The notes under the pieces were generated by a model, which made no database searches, was not told the origin of the DNA, and saw only the letters and a list, made by a program, of their open reading frames with translations. Of a stretch of DNA of 28,815 nt, positions 15,776-25,102 are shown piece after piece. The DNA comes from CAYIHX01 sp964363305 (lineage in GTDB: Bacteria > Bdellovibrionota > UBA1018), in the NCBI GenBank assembly GCA_964363305.1, contig CAYIHX010000044.1, forward strand, positions 1 to 28,815, written 5' to 3'. Positions within the stretch are counted from its first letter, which is position 1, and every line of letters starts with the position of its first letter. The position numbers and the translations under genes are program-made.

Positions 15776-16960
15776 ATGAATATCCACGAATACCAGGCGA
15801 AGCAGGTTCTGAAGAAATATGGCGTGCGAGTCCCCGAAGGGCGGCTCGTCGAAGAGGGCTCGGACGTTGAGGGGCGCGCTGAAAAAGCCGCCAACGAGCT
15901 GTACGCCGAACGGAAGAACGCCGTCTGGGTGGTGAAGGCGCAGATCCATGCCGGGGGCCGAGGCAAGGCCGGGGGAGTGAAGGTTTGCAAGGACGTGACC
16001 GCCGTCCGGGCCGCCGCGAAAGACATCATGGGAAAGACCCTGGTGACGCCGCAAACGGGCGCGGCTGGCAAAAAGGTGCATAAAATTTGGATCGAAGAGG
16101 GCTCGACGATTGCGAAAGAGTTCTACCTCGGCATCGTGCTCGACCGCTCGACCTCCCAGAACATCGTGATGGCCTCAACCGAAGGCGGCATGGAGATCGA
16201 GGAAGTGGCGCATCACTCGCCCGAGAAGATCGTCCGCGTCGCGGTCGATCCGACCACGGGTTTCATGCCCTTTCATGGACGCAAGATCGCCAAGGCATTA
16301 GGGCTGACGGCCGAGCAGACGAAAGAAGCCGTTCCGTTTTTCGCCGCTTGCTACCGCGCCTATGAGCAGACGGATTGCTCGCAGCTTGAGATCAATCCGA
16401 TGATTCTCACGCAGGATGGGAAGATCGCGGCCCTCGATGCCAAAATGAACTTCGATGACAACGCCCTCTTTCGACACAAAGACGTCGTCGAGATGCGCGA
16501 CCTGCTGGAAGAGAACGCGCAAGACGTCGAAGCGTCGAAGTACGAGCTGGCCTACATCGCCCTCGACGGGAACATCGGATGCCTGGTGAACGGCGCCGGT
16601 CTCGCCATGGCGACGATGGACATCATCAAGTTGCACGGGGGTGAGCCTGCTAATTTTCTCGACGTGGGCGGCGGCGCCAATCAAGAGAAAGTTTCGCACG
16701 CGTTCAAGATCATTTTGAAAGACCCGAAGGTGAAGGCGATCCTCGTGAACATCTTCGGCGGCATCATGAAGTGCGATGTGATCGCCGAAGGCGTCATCGC
16801 CGCCGCGCGTGAGCTGCAGCTCAAGGTGCCGCTCGTCGTTCGACTCGAGGGCACGAACGTCGAGAAGGGCAAGGCGCTGCTCGCGACCTCAGGTCTCAAG
16901 ATCACTCCGGCCGATGGCCTCACGGATGCGGCGAAAAAAGTCGTCGCGGCCGCTCAGTAG
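15776..16960 (+). CDS. sucC: Succinate-CoA ligase, ADP-forming, beta subunit
   Basis: With SucD it converts succinyl-CoA to succinate with formation of ATP or GTP. The 394-residue product starts MNIHEYQAKQVLKKYGV, the family's characteristic N-terminus. The ATP-grasp domain has VVKAQIHAGGRGKAGGVK near residues 46-63 and a metal-binding CSQLEINPMILTQDG segment. The C-terminal CoA-ligase domain has GLAMATMDIIKLHGGEPANF, DVGGGA and ILVNIFGGIMKCDVIAEG. E. coli SucC has 388 residues. sucD begins 43 bp downstream on the same strand, so the pair is an operon. The region upstream is damaged by the assembly gap. Confidence 0.97.
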   Translation: MNIHEYQAKQVLKKYGVRVPEGRLVEEGSDVEGRAEKAANELYAERKNAVWVVKAQIHAGGRGKAGGVKVCKDVTAVRAAAKDIMGKTLVTPQTGAAGKKVHKIWIEEGSTIAKEFYLGIVLDRSTSQNIVMASTEGGMEIEEVAHHSPEKIVRVAVDPTTGFMPFHGRKIAKALGLTAEQTKEAVPFFAACYRAYEQTDCSQLEINPMILTQDGKIAALDAKMNFDDNALFRHKDVVEMRDLLEENAQDVEASKYELAYIALDGNIGCLVNGAGLAMATMDIIKLHGGEPANFLDVGGGANQEKVSHAFKIILKDPKVKAILVNIFGGIMKCDVIAEGVIAAARELQLKVPLVVRLEGTNVEKGKALLATSGLKITPADGLTDAAKKVVAAAQ

Positions 16961-17003
16961 AACGCTCTTTTCAGTTTTCAGTCACGCGAAGGAATCAACG
17001 AAC

Positions 17004-17876
17004 ATGGCCATCTGGGTAGATAAAAACACCAAGCTTCTCGTACAAGGGATCACCGGCTCGCAAGGGCTGTTTCACGGCAAAGGCTGCCGCGAATACGGCA
17101 CGAACGTGGTGGGAGGCGTGACTCCTGGCAAGGGCGGCACTGAGATCGACGGCTTCCCGGTTTGGGATTCCGTAGGCGAAGCGGTCAGTAAAACCGGCGC
17201 GAACGCGACCATGATTTTCGTGCCCCCTGCGGGCGCGGCGGACGCGATCTGCGAAGCGGCCGATGCCGGTATTCCACTCATCGTCTGCATCACCGAGGGT
17301 ATTCCGGTGCGCGACATGATCGCGGCCAAGCGGTTCGTGAAAGGCACAAAATCCCGCCTGATCGGGCCGAACTGCCCAGGGATCATCACACCGGACGCCT
17401 GCAAGATCGGCATCATGCCCGGGCCGATTCACAAAGTCGGAAATATCGGAGTGGTGTCTCGCTCGGGAACGCTCACCTACGAAGCGGTTCATCAGTTGAC
17501 GAAGCTCGGCATCGGTCAGAGCACCTGCGTGGGCATCGGCGGCGACCCGGTCAACGGGACGAACTTCATCGATGTGCTCGAAGCCTACAACGCGGATCCG
17601 AACACGCACGGCGTGATCATGATCGGCGAGATCGGCGGCACGGCCGAAGAAGAAGCAGCCGAATACATCAAGCGCGAATTCAAAAAGCCGATCGCGGGTT
17701 TTATCGGCGGGGCGACGGCGCCTCCTGGAAAACGGATGGGCCACGCGGGTGCGATCATCTCCGGCGGCAAGGGCACTGCGGAGGAGAAATTCAAGGCGCT
17801 CGAAGCGGCTGGCGTGCGGATCGCTCGCAGTCCGGCCGATCTGGGTACGACGCTGCAAGCGGCGATGGAGCGCTAA
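17004..17876 (+). CDS. sucD: Succinate-CoA ligase, alpha subunit
   Basis: This is the catalytic partner of SucC. The 290-residue product has the CoA-binding Rossmann start KLLVQGITGSQGLFHGK, the GPNCPGIITPDACKIGIMPG segment, VSRSGTLTYEAV, and the phosphorylated histidine in GHAGAIISGGKGTAEEK near the C-terminus. E. coli SucD has 289 residues. GAAGGAA lies 9 bases before the ATG at 17004; the frame is open upstream inside sucC but that part is a shadow. The GNAT-family gene starts 16 bp after the stop and probably belongs to the same transcript. Confidence 0.97.
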   Translation: MAIWVDKNTKLLVQGITGSQGLFHGKGCREYGTNVVGGVTPGKGGTEIDGFPVWDSVGEAVSKTGANATMIFVPPAGAADAICEAADAGIPLIVCITEGIPVRDMIAAKRFVKGTKSRLIGPNCPGIITPDACKIGIMPGPIHKVGNIGVVSRSGTLTYEAVHQLTKLGIGQSTCVGIGGDPVNGTNFIDVLEAYNADPNTHGVIMIGEIGGTAEEEAAEYIKREFKKPIAGFIGGATAPPGKRMGHAGAIISGGKGTAEEKFKALEAAGVRIARSPADLGTTLQAAMER

Positions 17877-17892
17877 GCTTTTTCTCACGCTC

Positions 17893-18762
17893 ATGAGCTG
17901 GTGGTTCTCCTCTGATCTCTCGGATTATTTCAAACGCGTCGTGCCTTTCCTCGAAGAGCAGGAGGCGGCGAACGGGCTTGCTTTGGGATGCCTCCTGGCT
18001 GCGCGGAAGAATCCGCCTTCTCAGTCTCCCTTTCTTGCGTATGCGGAGGAGGCGGGCCAGGTTTCGGCTGCCGCCCTTTTCATCGAGCGGAACCTGGTGT
18101 TGAGCCACGGCTGGAAGTCATGCGTGCCGAATCTCGCTGCTGGCCTGGTGACCGAGGTCGAGAGGCAAGGGCACCGGCTGCCAGGCGTCGTGGGGCCGTG
18201 TGAAATCGCTGATGAATTTGCGCAGGCCTATAGTCAGGCGGAGGGTCTTCATGCCCGGGTCGATATGAATCAGCGGATTTACGAAATTCGTTTCAAGGTG
18301 GTCCCACCGGTGCCCGTTCCGTTCGGTCGCTACCGATTGATGAGTCGCGGCGATTTTGAAATCGTCACCGACTGGATGGTGGCGTTCTATGAAGAATCCT
18401 GGCCAGACACCCTTCCAACGGAAGAGGCAGTCTGGGCACAGGTGACCTCGGCACTGTCTGATCTTTCGTATTTCATCTGGGAAGTGGACGGGGCGCCCGT
18501 TGCCATGGCTCGTTTAACCCGGCCCACGCGCAACGGCCTCAGCGTCAGCTATGTGTACACTTCGCCTGAACATCGGAGAAAGGGGTATGCCTCCGCCCTG
18601 ACCGCGGCGGTCACCCTGGAGGCGTTTCGTCGGGGTAAAATTTTTTGCACGCTATACACCGACGCGGCAAACCCGACGTCGAACTCGATTTATACCAAAC
18701 TTGGATACCGCCCGATCGCCGAGTCGAAGCACTACCTCTTCAGCCCGACCGAGGGGACATGA
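17893..18762 (+). CDS. GNAT-family N-acetyltransferase
   Basis: The 289-residue product has a C-terminal GNAT domain. YVYTSPEHRRKGYASALTAA holds motif A, with RRKGYAS as the acetyl-CoA pyrophosphate loop. It is followed by CTLYTDAANPTSNSIYTKLG and YRPI, the motif B region. The N-terminal half (residues about 1-140) is a divergent region that may be a second, degenerate GNAT-like domain. The acceptor substrate is not evident. It follows sucD by 16 bp and overlaps the 3' end of the convergent oxidase gene by 23 bp. Confidence 0.8.
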   Translation: MSWWFSSDLSDYFKRVVPFLEEQEAANGLALGCLLAARKNPPSQSPFLAYAEEAGQVSAAALFIERNLVLSHGWKSCVPNLAAGLVTEVERQGHRLPGVVGPCEIADEFAQAYSQAEGLHARVDMNQRIYEIRFKVVPPVPVPFGRYRLMSRGDFEIVTDWMVAFYEESWPDTLPTEEAVWAQVTSALSDLSYFIWEVDGAPVAMARLTRPTRNGLSVSYVYTSPEHRRKGYASALTAAVTLEAFRRGKIFCTLYTDAANPTSNSIYTKLGYRPIAESKHYLFSPTEGT

Positions 18763-20113
18763 ACCCGCCTGGAAAAAACTGATTGAGTGGGTCGTGCTGT
18801 CGCTTGAGCGCCGTAAAAGTGGCGAGGTGTTCTTGCGAGTGAAAACGCCGAATATAAGGCTGCTTCAGCAGTCCGATGCCGTGCTCGGCGAAAGGCGAGC
18901 CCTTCCACTCATAACAAGAATCGTAGAGCGCCTTGAAGTACGACTCGCAGGTTTCTCGCTGCTCTGACGTGAGATTGAAGTTGAAATGAAGGTGGGCATC
19001 GCCGAAATGCCCGAACAGGGTATAGGGCACGCCGAGCAGCGCGGCCTCCCGGTACTTTTTGAGAAGCAGCTCCAGCTGGTGAGGCGCGACTTGAACGTCG
19101 GTGCCTTGTTTGGTCACGCCCGCTCTGCTGTTGGCCTCAAAAAGTCCGCGCGGCACGGCCTTTCGGACCGCTGAGTATTTTGCCTCGGAAATTTCAAATA
19201 TGAAATCAACTGGCACGAACTGAAGGCGTGAGAGGACGTCGGTATAGAGCTTTTCAAATTCAGAGGCGAGCACCTCAAGAAACACGACATCGCGCCCTTG
19301 CCCGAGTCGAAGCTCGGGCGGTACGAAATTCATTCCGTTGGAGTCGACCAGTTCGCAGGCGAGCACCTTGCCTCTCCAGGATTGAAGTGCCGCGTGCACC
19401 TCAAGGTGCGCTTCGATCGACTCTTCCCAGCGGGGCAAGAGCAGGAAGGCGTAGATGAGCTCTGACTTCGGGCGGGTTTGAAAATCTGCTTCGATCACGA
19501 CGCCGAGCTGACCCTCGGTCCCGGTCATGAGATCGGTTTCCGTTTCCAGACGGGGAAACGGCGCGTTCTTAAACTCACGGAATGATTCAAAGGCTCCCGC
19601 ATAGGCGGTCAACTCATGCCCTTCGACGCGCAGAGGGCGAGTGGCCAGGAGCTCGCGTTCTTGCCCCCGGTGATCGAGATAGAGAATTCGGCTCACCTGA
19701 CTTCGAAGATTTCCAAAAGCGAAGCAGCGCTCTCCGGTGCAGGAGGTGGCAATGCCGGCCAGCATGAGCGCTAGTTCTTCGGTCGGGGACGTCAGGATCA
19801 TGCGCCCGTGAGCTTCGGCGAATTCTCGAGCTTCTTTCCAGGAGACGGCACCGCGAATCCTCAGCGTGCCGTCCGCGAGGAGTTCAATTTTTTTTGGCAG
19901 TTGTCCCAGGTGCCCGATCTGTCCGAGGGTCCAGGTCTTCTCAAGTTGGGAGTAGGGGATCACAGTCGAAGTTTGGGAGGAGACGTAGAGCGTGCTTTCA
20001 CCGCTCATGATATGTTTTTTTAGGGCTTCCTCCGTCTTGAAGTGAATCTCTTTGGGGGCTGACACGGACCTAAGGTGAGGCCGCATCGGATGAAAGTCGA
20101 GTTGAAATTTCAA
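18740..20113 (-). CDS. FAD-linked oxidase (glycolate oxidase/D-lactate dehydrogenase type)
   Basis: The product has 457 residues. The N-terminal PCMH-type FAD-binding domain has LADGTLRIRGAVSWKEARE, TSPTEELALMLAGIATSCTG and the FGNLRSQV stretch. The C-terminal FAD-oxidase domain ends with YTLFGHFGDAHLHFNFNL, then SPFAEHGIGLLKQPYI and LKRQHDPLNQFFPGGFM, all standard for the glycolate oxidase GlcD/D-lactate dehydrogenase superfamily. The substrate is probably a 2-hydroxy acid, but this is an inference from the superfamily. The first possible start is a TTG at 20113; an ATG at 20086 is a good alternative. Neither has a clear ribosome-binding site. It is divergent from the carotenoid oxygenase gene only 21 bp away. 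Confidence 0.85.
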   Translation of the reverse strand: MKFQLDFHPMRPHLRSVSAPKEIHFKTEEALKKHIMSGESTLYVSSQTSTVIPYSQLEKTWTLGQIGHLGQLPKKIELLADGTLRIRGAVSWKEAREFAEAHGRMILTSPTEELALMLAGIATSCTGERCFAFGNLRSQVSRILYLDHRGQERELLATRPLRVEGHELTAYAGAFESFREFKNAPFPRLETETDLMTGTEGQLGVVIEADFQTRPKSELIYAFLLLPRWEESIEAHLEVHAALQSWRGKVLACELVDSNGMNFVPPELRLGQGRDVVFLEVLASEFEKLYTDVLSRLQFVPVDFIFEISEAKYSAVRKAVPRGLFEANSRAGVTKQGTDVQVAPHQLELLLKKYREAALLGVPYTLFGHFGDAHLHFNFNLTSEQRETCESYFKALYDSCYEWKGSPFAEHGIGLLKQPYIRRFHSQEHLATFTALKRQHDPLNQFFPGGFMSPRSG

Positions 20114-20134
20114 GTGTTGTGGTAACGGGCGCTC

Positions 20135-21877
20135 ATGGAACGTAGGGAATTTTTGGGCTGGGGCGCATCGGTGGCGGCGGGGACGTGGGCGCGGGGGCCT
20201 TGGGCCTTCGCGGACACTGCGACGGTGGGAGACAAATCCGACCCATTCGATCGAGAAGGGACGTTTCAGGTTCGGGAGGGTCAGCTACCGAACGATCTCG
20301 AGGGGCATCTTTTCATTATTTCACCCAAGCATGATGAACCGGGGAGACCGTCATTCAATGGTGACGGAATCGTCACGCGAATTGATTTTGGCGGCTCCGA
20401 GCCGCGGTTCATCCAGAGGGTTCTCAAAACGCCTTGCTACTACGCCGATCGGGCGGTGGCGGGGTCGCTCGTCCATCGGTTTAGGGATCGCGGAATCGTG
20501 CGGATGTCGTTGACGCTGGGTGTCCGCAACCAGCTGAACACTGCGTTGGTCGCGTCTCGAGACCGCCTGTACGCGACGTTCGATGCGGGGCGCCCTTGGG
20601 AGATCGATCCGATTTCGCTGAAGCTGGTCACTCCGCTCGGAGCGAACGATCAGTGGCTGGCGGCTACACCCGGCATTCCGGGGATCACGGAAAACCAGCC
20701 GTTTCCCGTATTTTTCTCAAGTGCCCACGCGGTCGTTGATCGATACACGGATGAGCTCTTCACCGTGAACTACGGCAACATCGGCTTGGGGGCGAAAATT
20801 TTTACGCGAGTGGTGAGGCGTGTCGGCGACTGCGGGATAGAGACCTTTGACTTGGTTGATCGGGCCGGCCGCCCCATCAAGATCGAGCAAAGCATGCATC
20901 AAATGGGCTTGAGCCAGAATTACCTCGTGCTCGCGGACTGTTCGGTGCGAATCGAACCCGAGCAGCTTCTGAATACTGAGATGAGTCGCCCGAGCGATCC
21001 CGTCACCCGGTTGTTTTTCGTCAGGCGCGGAGATTTGCGGGCTGGAAGAAACGCCCTGGCGGTCGAGGTCAAAATACCTCGGGAAATGGCTCATTTTACG
21101 GTCGACTATGAAGAGCGGAATGGGATGGTCGTCCTTCATGGCGCACATATCAGCGGCGCCGATCCATCAGAGTGGATCAGAAAATCAGATCGGCTCTGGC
21201 CTTCAGGGGGGCTTCCGTCTCGGCAGGCTCTCGGGCAATTGACCTCGCCATCGGATCGCGCGCCGGTCGCTCGTTATGCCATCGACCCTCGGGTGGGGAA
21301 GGTGACCGGTCAACCGAATCTTGTTTGGCATGAGTCGGCCTGGGGCTGGGCGCTCGAAACTCATGATGCGGGCATCGATCGTCTCGATCGGATTTTCTGG
21401 AACACTCTCGGTTATGATCCTGCCCTTTTGACGGAGCGCATTGTTCGGATGTACGGACGGCATCCTTTTCGATCCGTGGCATTGTCTCAGCTGCCTCGTG
21501 AAGCGGTGCCTGGCGGAATATTTCGAGTAGACGCCCAGGGTGAATATCGAGTGGGGGACGGATACACCTTTCCCAGAGGGGTAGGCAATTCTTCACCCCA
21601 GCTCTTAGGATCCCACTATCTGGGTGTGCTCATGCAGGTCGGAACGGTGAATGAACTCTGGATCTTGCGAGCCAACGCGCTTCAAGAAGGCCCCGTCTGT
21701 CGACTGGGCTCGAAAAATTTTCAACCTGGCTTCACGATTCATACCCATTGGATGGATTCGCTGCGTTCCGCGCCAGCGGGAGAGCGGGTGAGCGTTCGAC
21801 GAGATCTGCGGGCCCGAGTACCCTTTGGGCTGGGCAAGGTCTTTGAGAGGAGTGTTTTTCCTTATTTTGATGCGTGA
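20135..21877 (+). CDS. Carotenoid oxygenase (RPE65 family) with Tat-type signal
   Basis: The 580-residue product matches the carotenoid cleavage dioxygenase family. LPNDLEGHLFIISP, then FNGDGIVTRIDF, and histidines placed as iron ligands in FFSSAHAV (H198), SMHQMGLSQNY (H255), EMAHFTVDYEE (H320) and FTIHTHWMD (H536 or H538) fit its seven-bladed propeller core. The N-terminus MERREFLGWGASVAAG has a twin-arginine motif followed by a hydrophobic stretch, so folded export by Tat is likely. The substrate could be a carotenoid, apocarotenoid or stilbene. No carotenoid biosynthesis gene is nearby. The ATG at 20135 begins the Tat signal. Confidence 0.85.
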   Translation: MERREFLGWGASVAAGTWARGPWAFADTATVGDKSDPFDREGTFQVREGQLPNDLEGHLFIISPKHDEPGRPSFNGDGIVTRIDFGGSEPRFIQRVLKTPCYYADRAVAGSLVHRFRDRGIVRMSLTLGVRNQLNTALVASRDRLYATFDAGRPWEIDPISLKLVTPLGANDQWLAATPGIPGITENQPFPVFFSSAHAVVDRYTDELFTVNYGNIGLGAKIFTRVVRRVGDCGIETFDLVDRAGRPIKIEQSMHQMGLSQNYLVLADCSVRIEPEQLLNTEMSRPSDPVTRLFFVRRGDLRAGRNALAVEVKIPREMAHFTVDYEERNGMVVLHGAHISGADPSEWIRKSDRLWPSGGLPSRQALGQLTSPSDRAPVARYAIDPRVGKVTGQPNLVWHESAWGWALETHDAGIDRLDRIFWNTLGYDPALLTERIVRMYGRHPFRSVALSQLPREAVPGGIFRVDAQGEYRVGDGYTFPRGVGNSSPQLLGSHYLGVLMQVGTVNELWILRANALQEGPVCRLGSKNFQPGFTIHTHWMDSLRSAPAGERVSVRRDLRARVPFGLGKVFERSVFPYFDA

Positions 21878-21958
21878 CCTCGATTGTTTTTGGGCTTTTG
21901 TTCGCCGCGGGTCTACGCTAACGATGAGTCATTCATTATTATTCGGAGGTTTCAGACC

Positions 21959-22387
21959 ATGGCGATTGAACGCACTTTCTCTATCATTAAGCCGAACGCG
22001 GTTGAAAAAAACTGCATGGGCCAGATCATCGACCGTTTCGAATCCAAGGGGCTTCGCATCGGTGCCGCCAAGCTGACGCGCCTGACTCGCGAAAAAACGG
22101 AAGGCTTCTACATCGAGCATAAGGCTCGTCCTTTCTTTAATAGCCTGGTGAATTTCATGACCGGGGGCCCGGTGCTTCTGCTGGTCCTCGAAGGGGAGAA
22201 CGCCGTAGCCCTGAATCGTGAGATCATGGGTGCGACGGATCCGGCCAAGGCAGCCGCGGGCACGATCCGCAAGGATTTTGCCGACAGCATTGAAGCCAAT
22301 GCGGTTCACGGTTCGGATAGCTTGGCCTCGGCAGAGCGCGAGATCTCGTACTTCTTCGAGAAAAACGAGCTTCAGAAGCGTTTTTAA
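21959..22387 (+). CDS. ndk: Nucleoside diphosphate kinase
   Basis: This enzyme transfers the terminal phosphate from ATP to nucleoside diphosphates. The 142-residue product starts ERTFSIIKPNAVEKN as usual for the family and has the catalytic histidine in EANAVHGSDSLASAEREISYFF. Length is normal. CGGAGG lies 9 bases before the ATG at 21959; the frame extends to 21884 without coding character. nadE follows after 12 bp, so the two are probably one transcript. Confidence 0.96.
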   Translation: MAIERTFSIIKPNAVEKNCMGQIIDRFESKGLRIGAAKLTRLTREKTEGFYIEHKARPFFNSLVNFMTGGPVLLLVLEGENAVALNREIMGATDPAKAAAGTIRKDFADSIEANAVHGSDSLASAEREISYFFEKNELQKRF

Positions 22388-22399
22388 GGAACGATTCCC

Positions 22400-24082
22400 A
22401 TGAAAATCGCGGTCGGCCAGATGGATCCGGTCGTGGGTGATTTCGAGGGGAACATCCGCAAAATTTCAGTGATCTATGAACGGGCCTGCCAAGCACAGGC
22501 CCGTTTGCTTTTGACGCCGGAGCTTTCTCTTTGCGGATATCCGCTTCTGGATTTGATCGATCGGCCGGAAATGCGAAACCGGACTGAGGCCGCGCTTGCG
22601 AAGATTGCCGCCTTAACACGGGGGCGCAAGACCGCGCTCGCGGTTGGGCATGTGGGCCGAAACGAGGCGAAGACCGGGCGCCCCCATACCAACCGCGTGA
22701 GTGTTTTCGACGACGGAAAGGTCTTGCACTTTCAAGATAAGACGCTCCTTCCTACTTACGATGTTTTTGACGAGGCCCGGTATTTTGAGCCTGCTCAGGA
22801 ATGCCGGCCTCTTGAGCTCGATGGGAAAAAAATCGGGATCGGGATCTGTGAAGACCTCTGGGCCGACGACCTGGTTCTGGGGCGCCGCCTTTATGAACAT
22901 GCGCCGGTCGATCAGTACGCGAAGCAAGGGCTCGATATTCTGATTTCACTGTCGGCAAGCCCTTATGAATACGGCAAGCGCGAACGACGGGAAAAGGTAC
23001 ACGCCGATCTTGCACGGCGCTTGGCCGTGCCGATCGTGTACGTCAATCAGGCGTGCGCGAATGACGAGCTTCTGTTTGATGGTGGCTCGTTCGCGCTCGG
23101 GCGGGATGGTTCAGTGTTTGGTCGGCTTCCGTTTTTCAAGACCGGTTTCATGGTGGTCGATATGGTGAAATCGGCCGCGGAAGGCAACTGCTTGAGCGGC
23201 GTTCCGGAGGAGATTCAAATTCTCGCGGATGGGCTGGTGGTTGGCATTCGGGATTATTTTGATCGTACGGGGAATTCGAAGGCGGTGCTCGGTTTGTCCG
23301 GCGGGATCGATTCGGCGGTCGTGGCGGTGTTGGCGGTGAAGGCTCTCGGGAGGGAGAAGGTGCTGGGGGTCGCGATGCCGAGCCAGCATTCGAGTTCTCA
23401 TAGTTTAGCGGATGCGGAACGCTTGGCCAAAAATATAGGGATTTCTTGCGAAGTGCGGCCGATCAAATTTCTGTATTCGACGGCCGGGCGAGAGCTGAGC
23501 GAGCGGCGGAATCCGCTCGCACCAGTGGCGCAGGAGAATCTTCAGTCCCGTCTGCGTGGCATGACGTTGATGACTTACGCGAATCATGATGGCGCGCTGG
23601 TTCTCGCCACGGGGAACAAGAGCGAGCTGGCCATGGGATACTGCACGCTCTACGGGGATCTCATCGGGGCCTTGGCTCCGATCGGCGATCTTCTGAAGAC
23701 CCGAGTGTACGAACTCGCTCGATACATCAACCGGGCCTGGGGCGATGTGATTCCCGAGCACTCGATCACGAAGGCTCCGAGCGCCGAGCTTCGGCCGGGT
23801 CAGAAGGATGAGGACAGCCTGCCTCCCTATGACCTGCTCGACCGCGTGATTCATCGTTACGTCGAAGAGGTCAGGCCCATTGAGGAAATCCGGGCGGAGC
23901 TTGGCGCCGAACTTCGAAAGCGAGCGCCGAAGGAGGCGGACCCGGGGCTCGATCCGCTCGATGAGCTGCTGCGAAAGCTGGAGGCGGCCGAGTACAAGCG
24001 ACGGCAGGCTCCCCCGTTGCTCAAGGTGAGCCGGAAGGCGTTCGGCGCCGGCCGCAGGATGCCGCTGGGGAAACGGTTTTAA
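22400..24082 (+). CDS. nadE: Glutamine-dependent NAD synthetase
   Basis: The enzyme amidates nicotinate adenine dinucleotide to NAD, using ammonia from glutamine. The 560-residue product joins two domains. An N-terminal nitrilase-type glutaminase has the triad E in TPELSLCGYP, K in QDKTLLPTYDVFDE and C in GIGICEDLWAD. A C-terminal ATP-pyrophosphatase synthetase has LGLSGGIDSAVVAVLAVKAL and LATGNKSELAMGYCTLYGDL. The C-terminal YKRRQAPPLLKVSRKAFGAG region is complete. The stop codon TAA (24080-24082) coincides with the first three bases of the IS terminal repeat, so the insertion lies exactly at the gene end and supplies the stop. Confidence 0.95.
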   Translation: MKIAVGQMDPVVGDFEGNIRKISVIYERACQAQARLLLTPELSLCGYPLLDLIDRPEMRNRTEAALAKIAALTRGRKTALAVGHVGRNEAKTGRPHTNRVSVFDDGKVLHFQDKTLLPTYDVFDEARYFEPAQECRPLELDGKKIGIGICEDLWADDLVLGRRLYEHAPVDQYAKQGLDILISLSASPYEYGKRERREKVHADLARRLAVPIVYVNQACANDELLFDGGSFALGRDGSVFGRLPFFKTGFMVVDMVKSAAEGNCLSGVPEEIQILADGLVVGIRDYFDRTGNSKAVLGLSGGIDSAVVAVLAVKALGREKVLGVAMPSQHSSSHSLADAERLAKNIGISCEVRPIKFLYSTAGRELSERRNPLAPVAQENLQSRLRGMTLMTYANHDGALVLATGNKSELAMGYCTLYGDLIGALAPIGDLLKTRVYELARYINRAWGDVIPEHSITKAPSAELRPGQKDEDSLPPYDLLDRVIHRYVEEVRPIEEIRAELGAELRKRAPKEADPGLDPLDELLRKLEAAEYKRRQAPPLLKVSRKAFGAGRRMPLGKRF

Positions 24083-24101
24083 ACTGGCCCCTTTGACTGT
24101 G
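24080..24101. repeat. Left terminal inverted repeat of the IS
   Basis: It begins TAAACTGGCCCC and is imperfectly complementary to 25170-25191. It matches the end at 41-62 more closely (2 mismatches in 22). It overlaps the nadE stop codon. Confidence 0.7.
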
Positions 24102-24202
24102 TAGTTGGAGCGAATAGATCAGAATATTTTCAGTGTCACGAATTCGAGGCCATCCCTCCCTCACTCGTCAGAACAAGATCGCGGGCGCCGCGCCCTAGAA
24201 AT

Positions 24203-25102
24203 CTAGCCCTCAGTCGTCAGCTCGCGGTTGTGAGCTTGCACATAGAGAGCGATGTGATCAGCCAGGCGATCGGCGCGTTTACTCGTGCACCAGGTCCGCC
24301 GAAAGAGGCGATTGATGTTCGCCCGAAGCATCGCGCAGGTGTGATTGAGTGAGAACAGAGGGTCGAAGCCAATTTTTTTCAACTCCCCTTGTCCGGCCAC
24401 GCATCCACGCCGCGAAAGTACCGTAGCATGCCTCGCCTCCGGCAGGAGTTCAGCGACGACAAGCGGATAACGAGGACATTGATCCGAGAGGATCTCCGCT
24501 CTGGGGTGCAGAAGAGGACTGATCTCCGTAAAGAGTTCGCGCAATCCCCGGGCTCGGTGATCTGCTCGAAATCCGTATTTTTGCACGGAAATCTTGGCTA
24601 AATGCCCCTTTGCAGGCATTGACGAAACGCGGAATCCCAGAATTTTTCGCGCGGGATGACTGACTGCCAAGGCCACACTCAGCGGCAAGCACTTTGAACG
24701 CTCGACGGTTTCCAGCTCATCGAACTGGATCGATGAAAGGGGTGGGCTTCGCTGGAGAAACGATTCACGAAACTGACACTGATCTACCCGCGCTTGCTCG
24801 GCCAGAAAACGAAACTTCCGCTCCACCGTCTTGCGAGTGACACGCAGAATACGGGCCGATCGTCGCTGCGAGACGCCGGACACGAGAAGCCTTCGGAGTG
24901 GTTCATTCACCTGCCGTTTCTTTTGCCGATAGCAAGAGTTCGTGGTCGCCACAGAAGTCGATCGCTTGCAGATCAGACAGCGAAAGCGCCGCACACGAGT
25001 CGAGTCACTTTTTCGGTAGAAGAAGCCGTTTCGAACGAGACGACCGGAAGCCGGATTCGCAGAGGAGCTACGGCAAGCGTTTTGGGGACATTGGAGCAAC
25101 AT
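24203..25102 (-). CDS. Transposase with zinc-ribbon, HTH and DDE-type core (IS1/IS1595-like)
   Basis: A product of about 299 residues from the ATG at 25102; the frame is open to 25174 from a GTG. The N-terminus has a zinc ribbon (CPQNAC, then RFRCLICKRS), an HTH (SQRRSARILRVTRKTVERKF) and a DDE-like catalytic core: IQFDELETVERSK, then EILSDQCPRYP and SLNHTCAMLRANINRLFRRTW, with helical end RADRLADHIALYV. This order is that of IS1/IS1595-type transposases; the exact family cannot be fixed by eye. The frame is intact. No Shine-Dalgarno is clear, as is common for transposases. Confidence 0.75.
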   Translation of the reverse strand: MLLQCPQNACRSSSANPASGRLVRNGFFYRKSDSTRVRRFRCLICKRSTSVATTNSCYRQKKRQVNEPLRRLLVSGVSQRRSARILRVTRKTVERKFRFLAEQARVDQCQFRESFLQRSPPLSSIQFDELETVERSKCLPLSVALAVSHPARKILGFRVSSMPAKGHLAKISVQKYGFRADHRARGLRELFTEISPLLHPRAEILSDQCPRYPLVVAELLPEARHATVLSRRGCVAGQGELKKIGFDPLFSLNHTCAMLRANINRLFRRTWCTSKRADRLADHIALYVQAHNRELTTEG

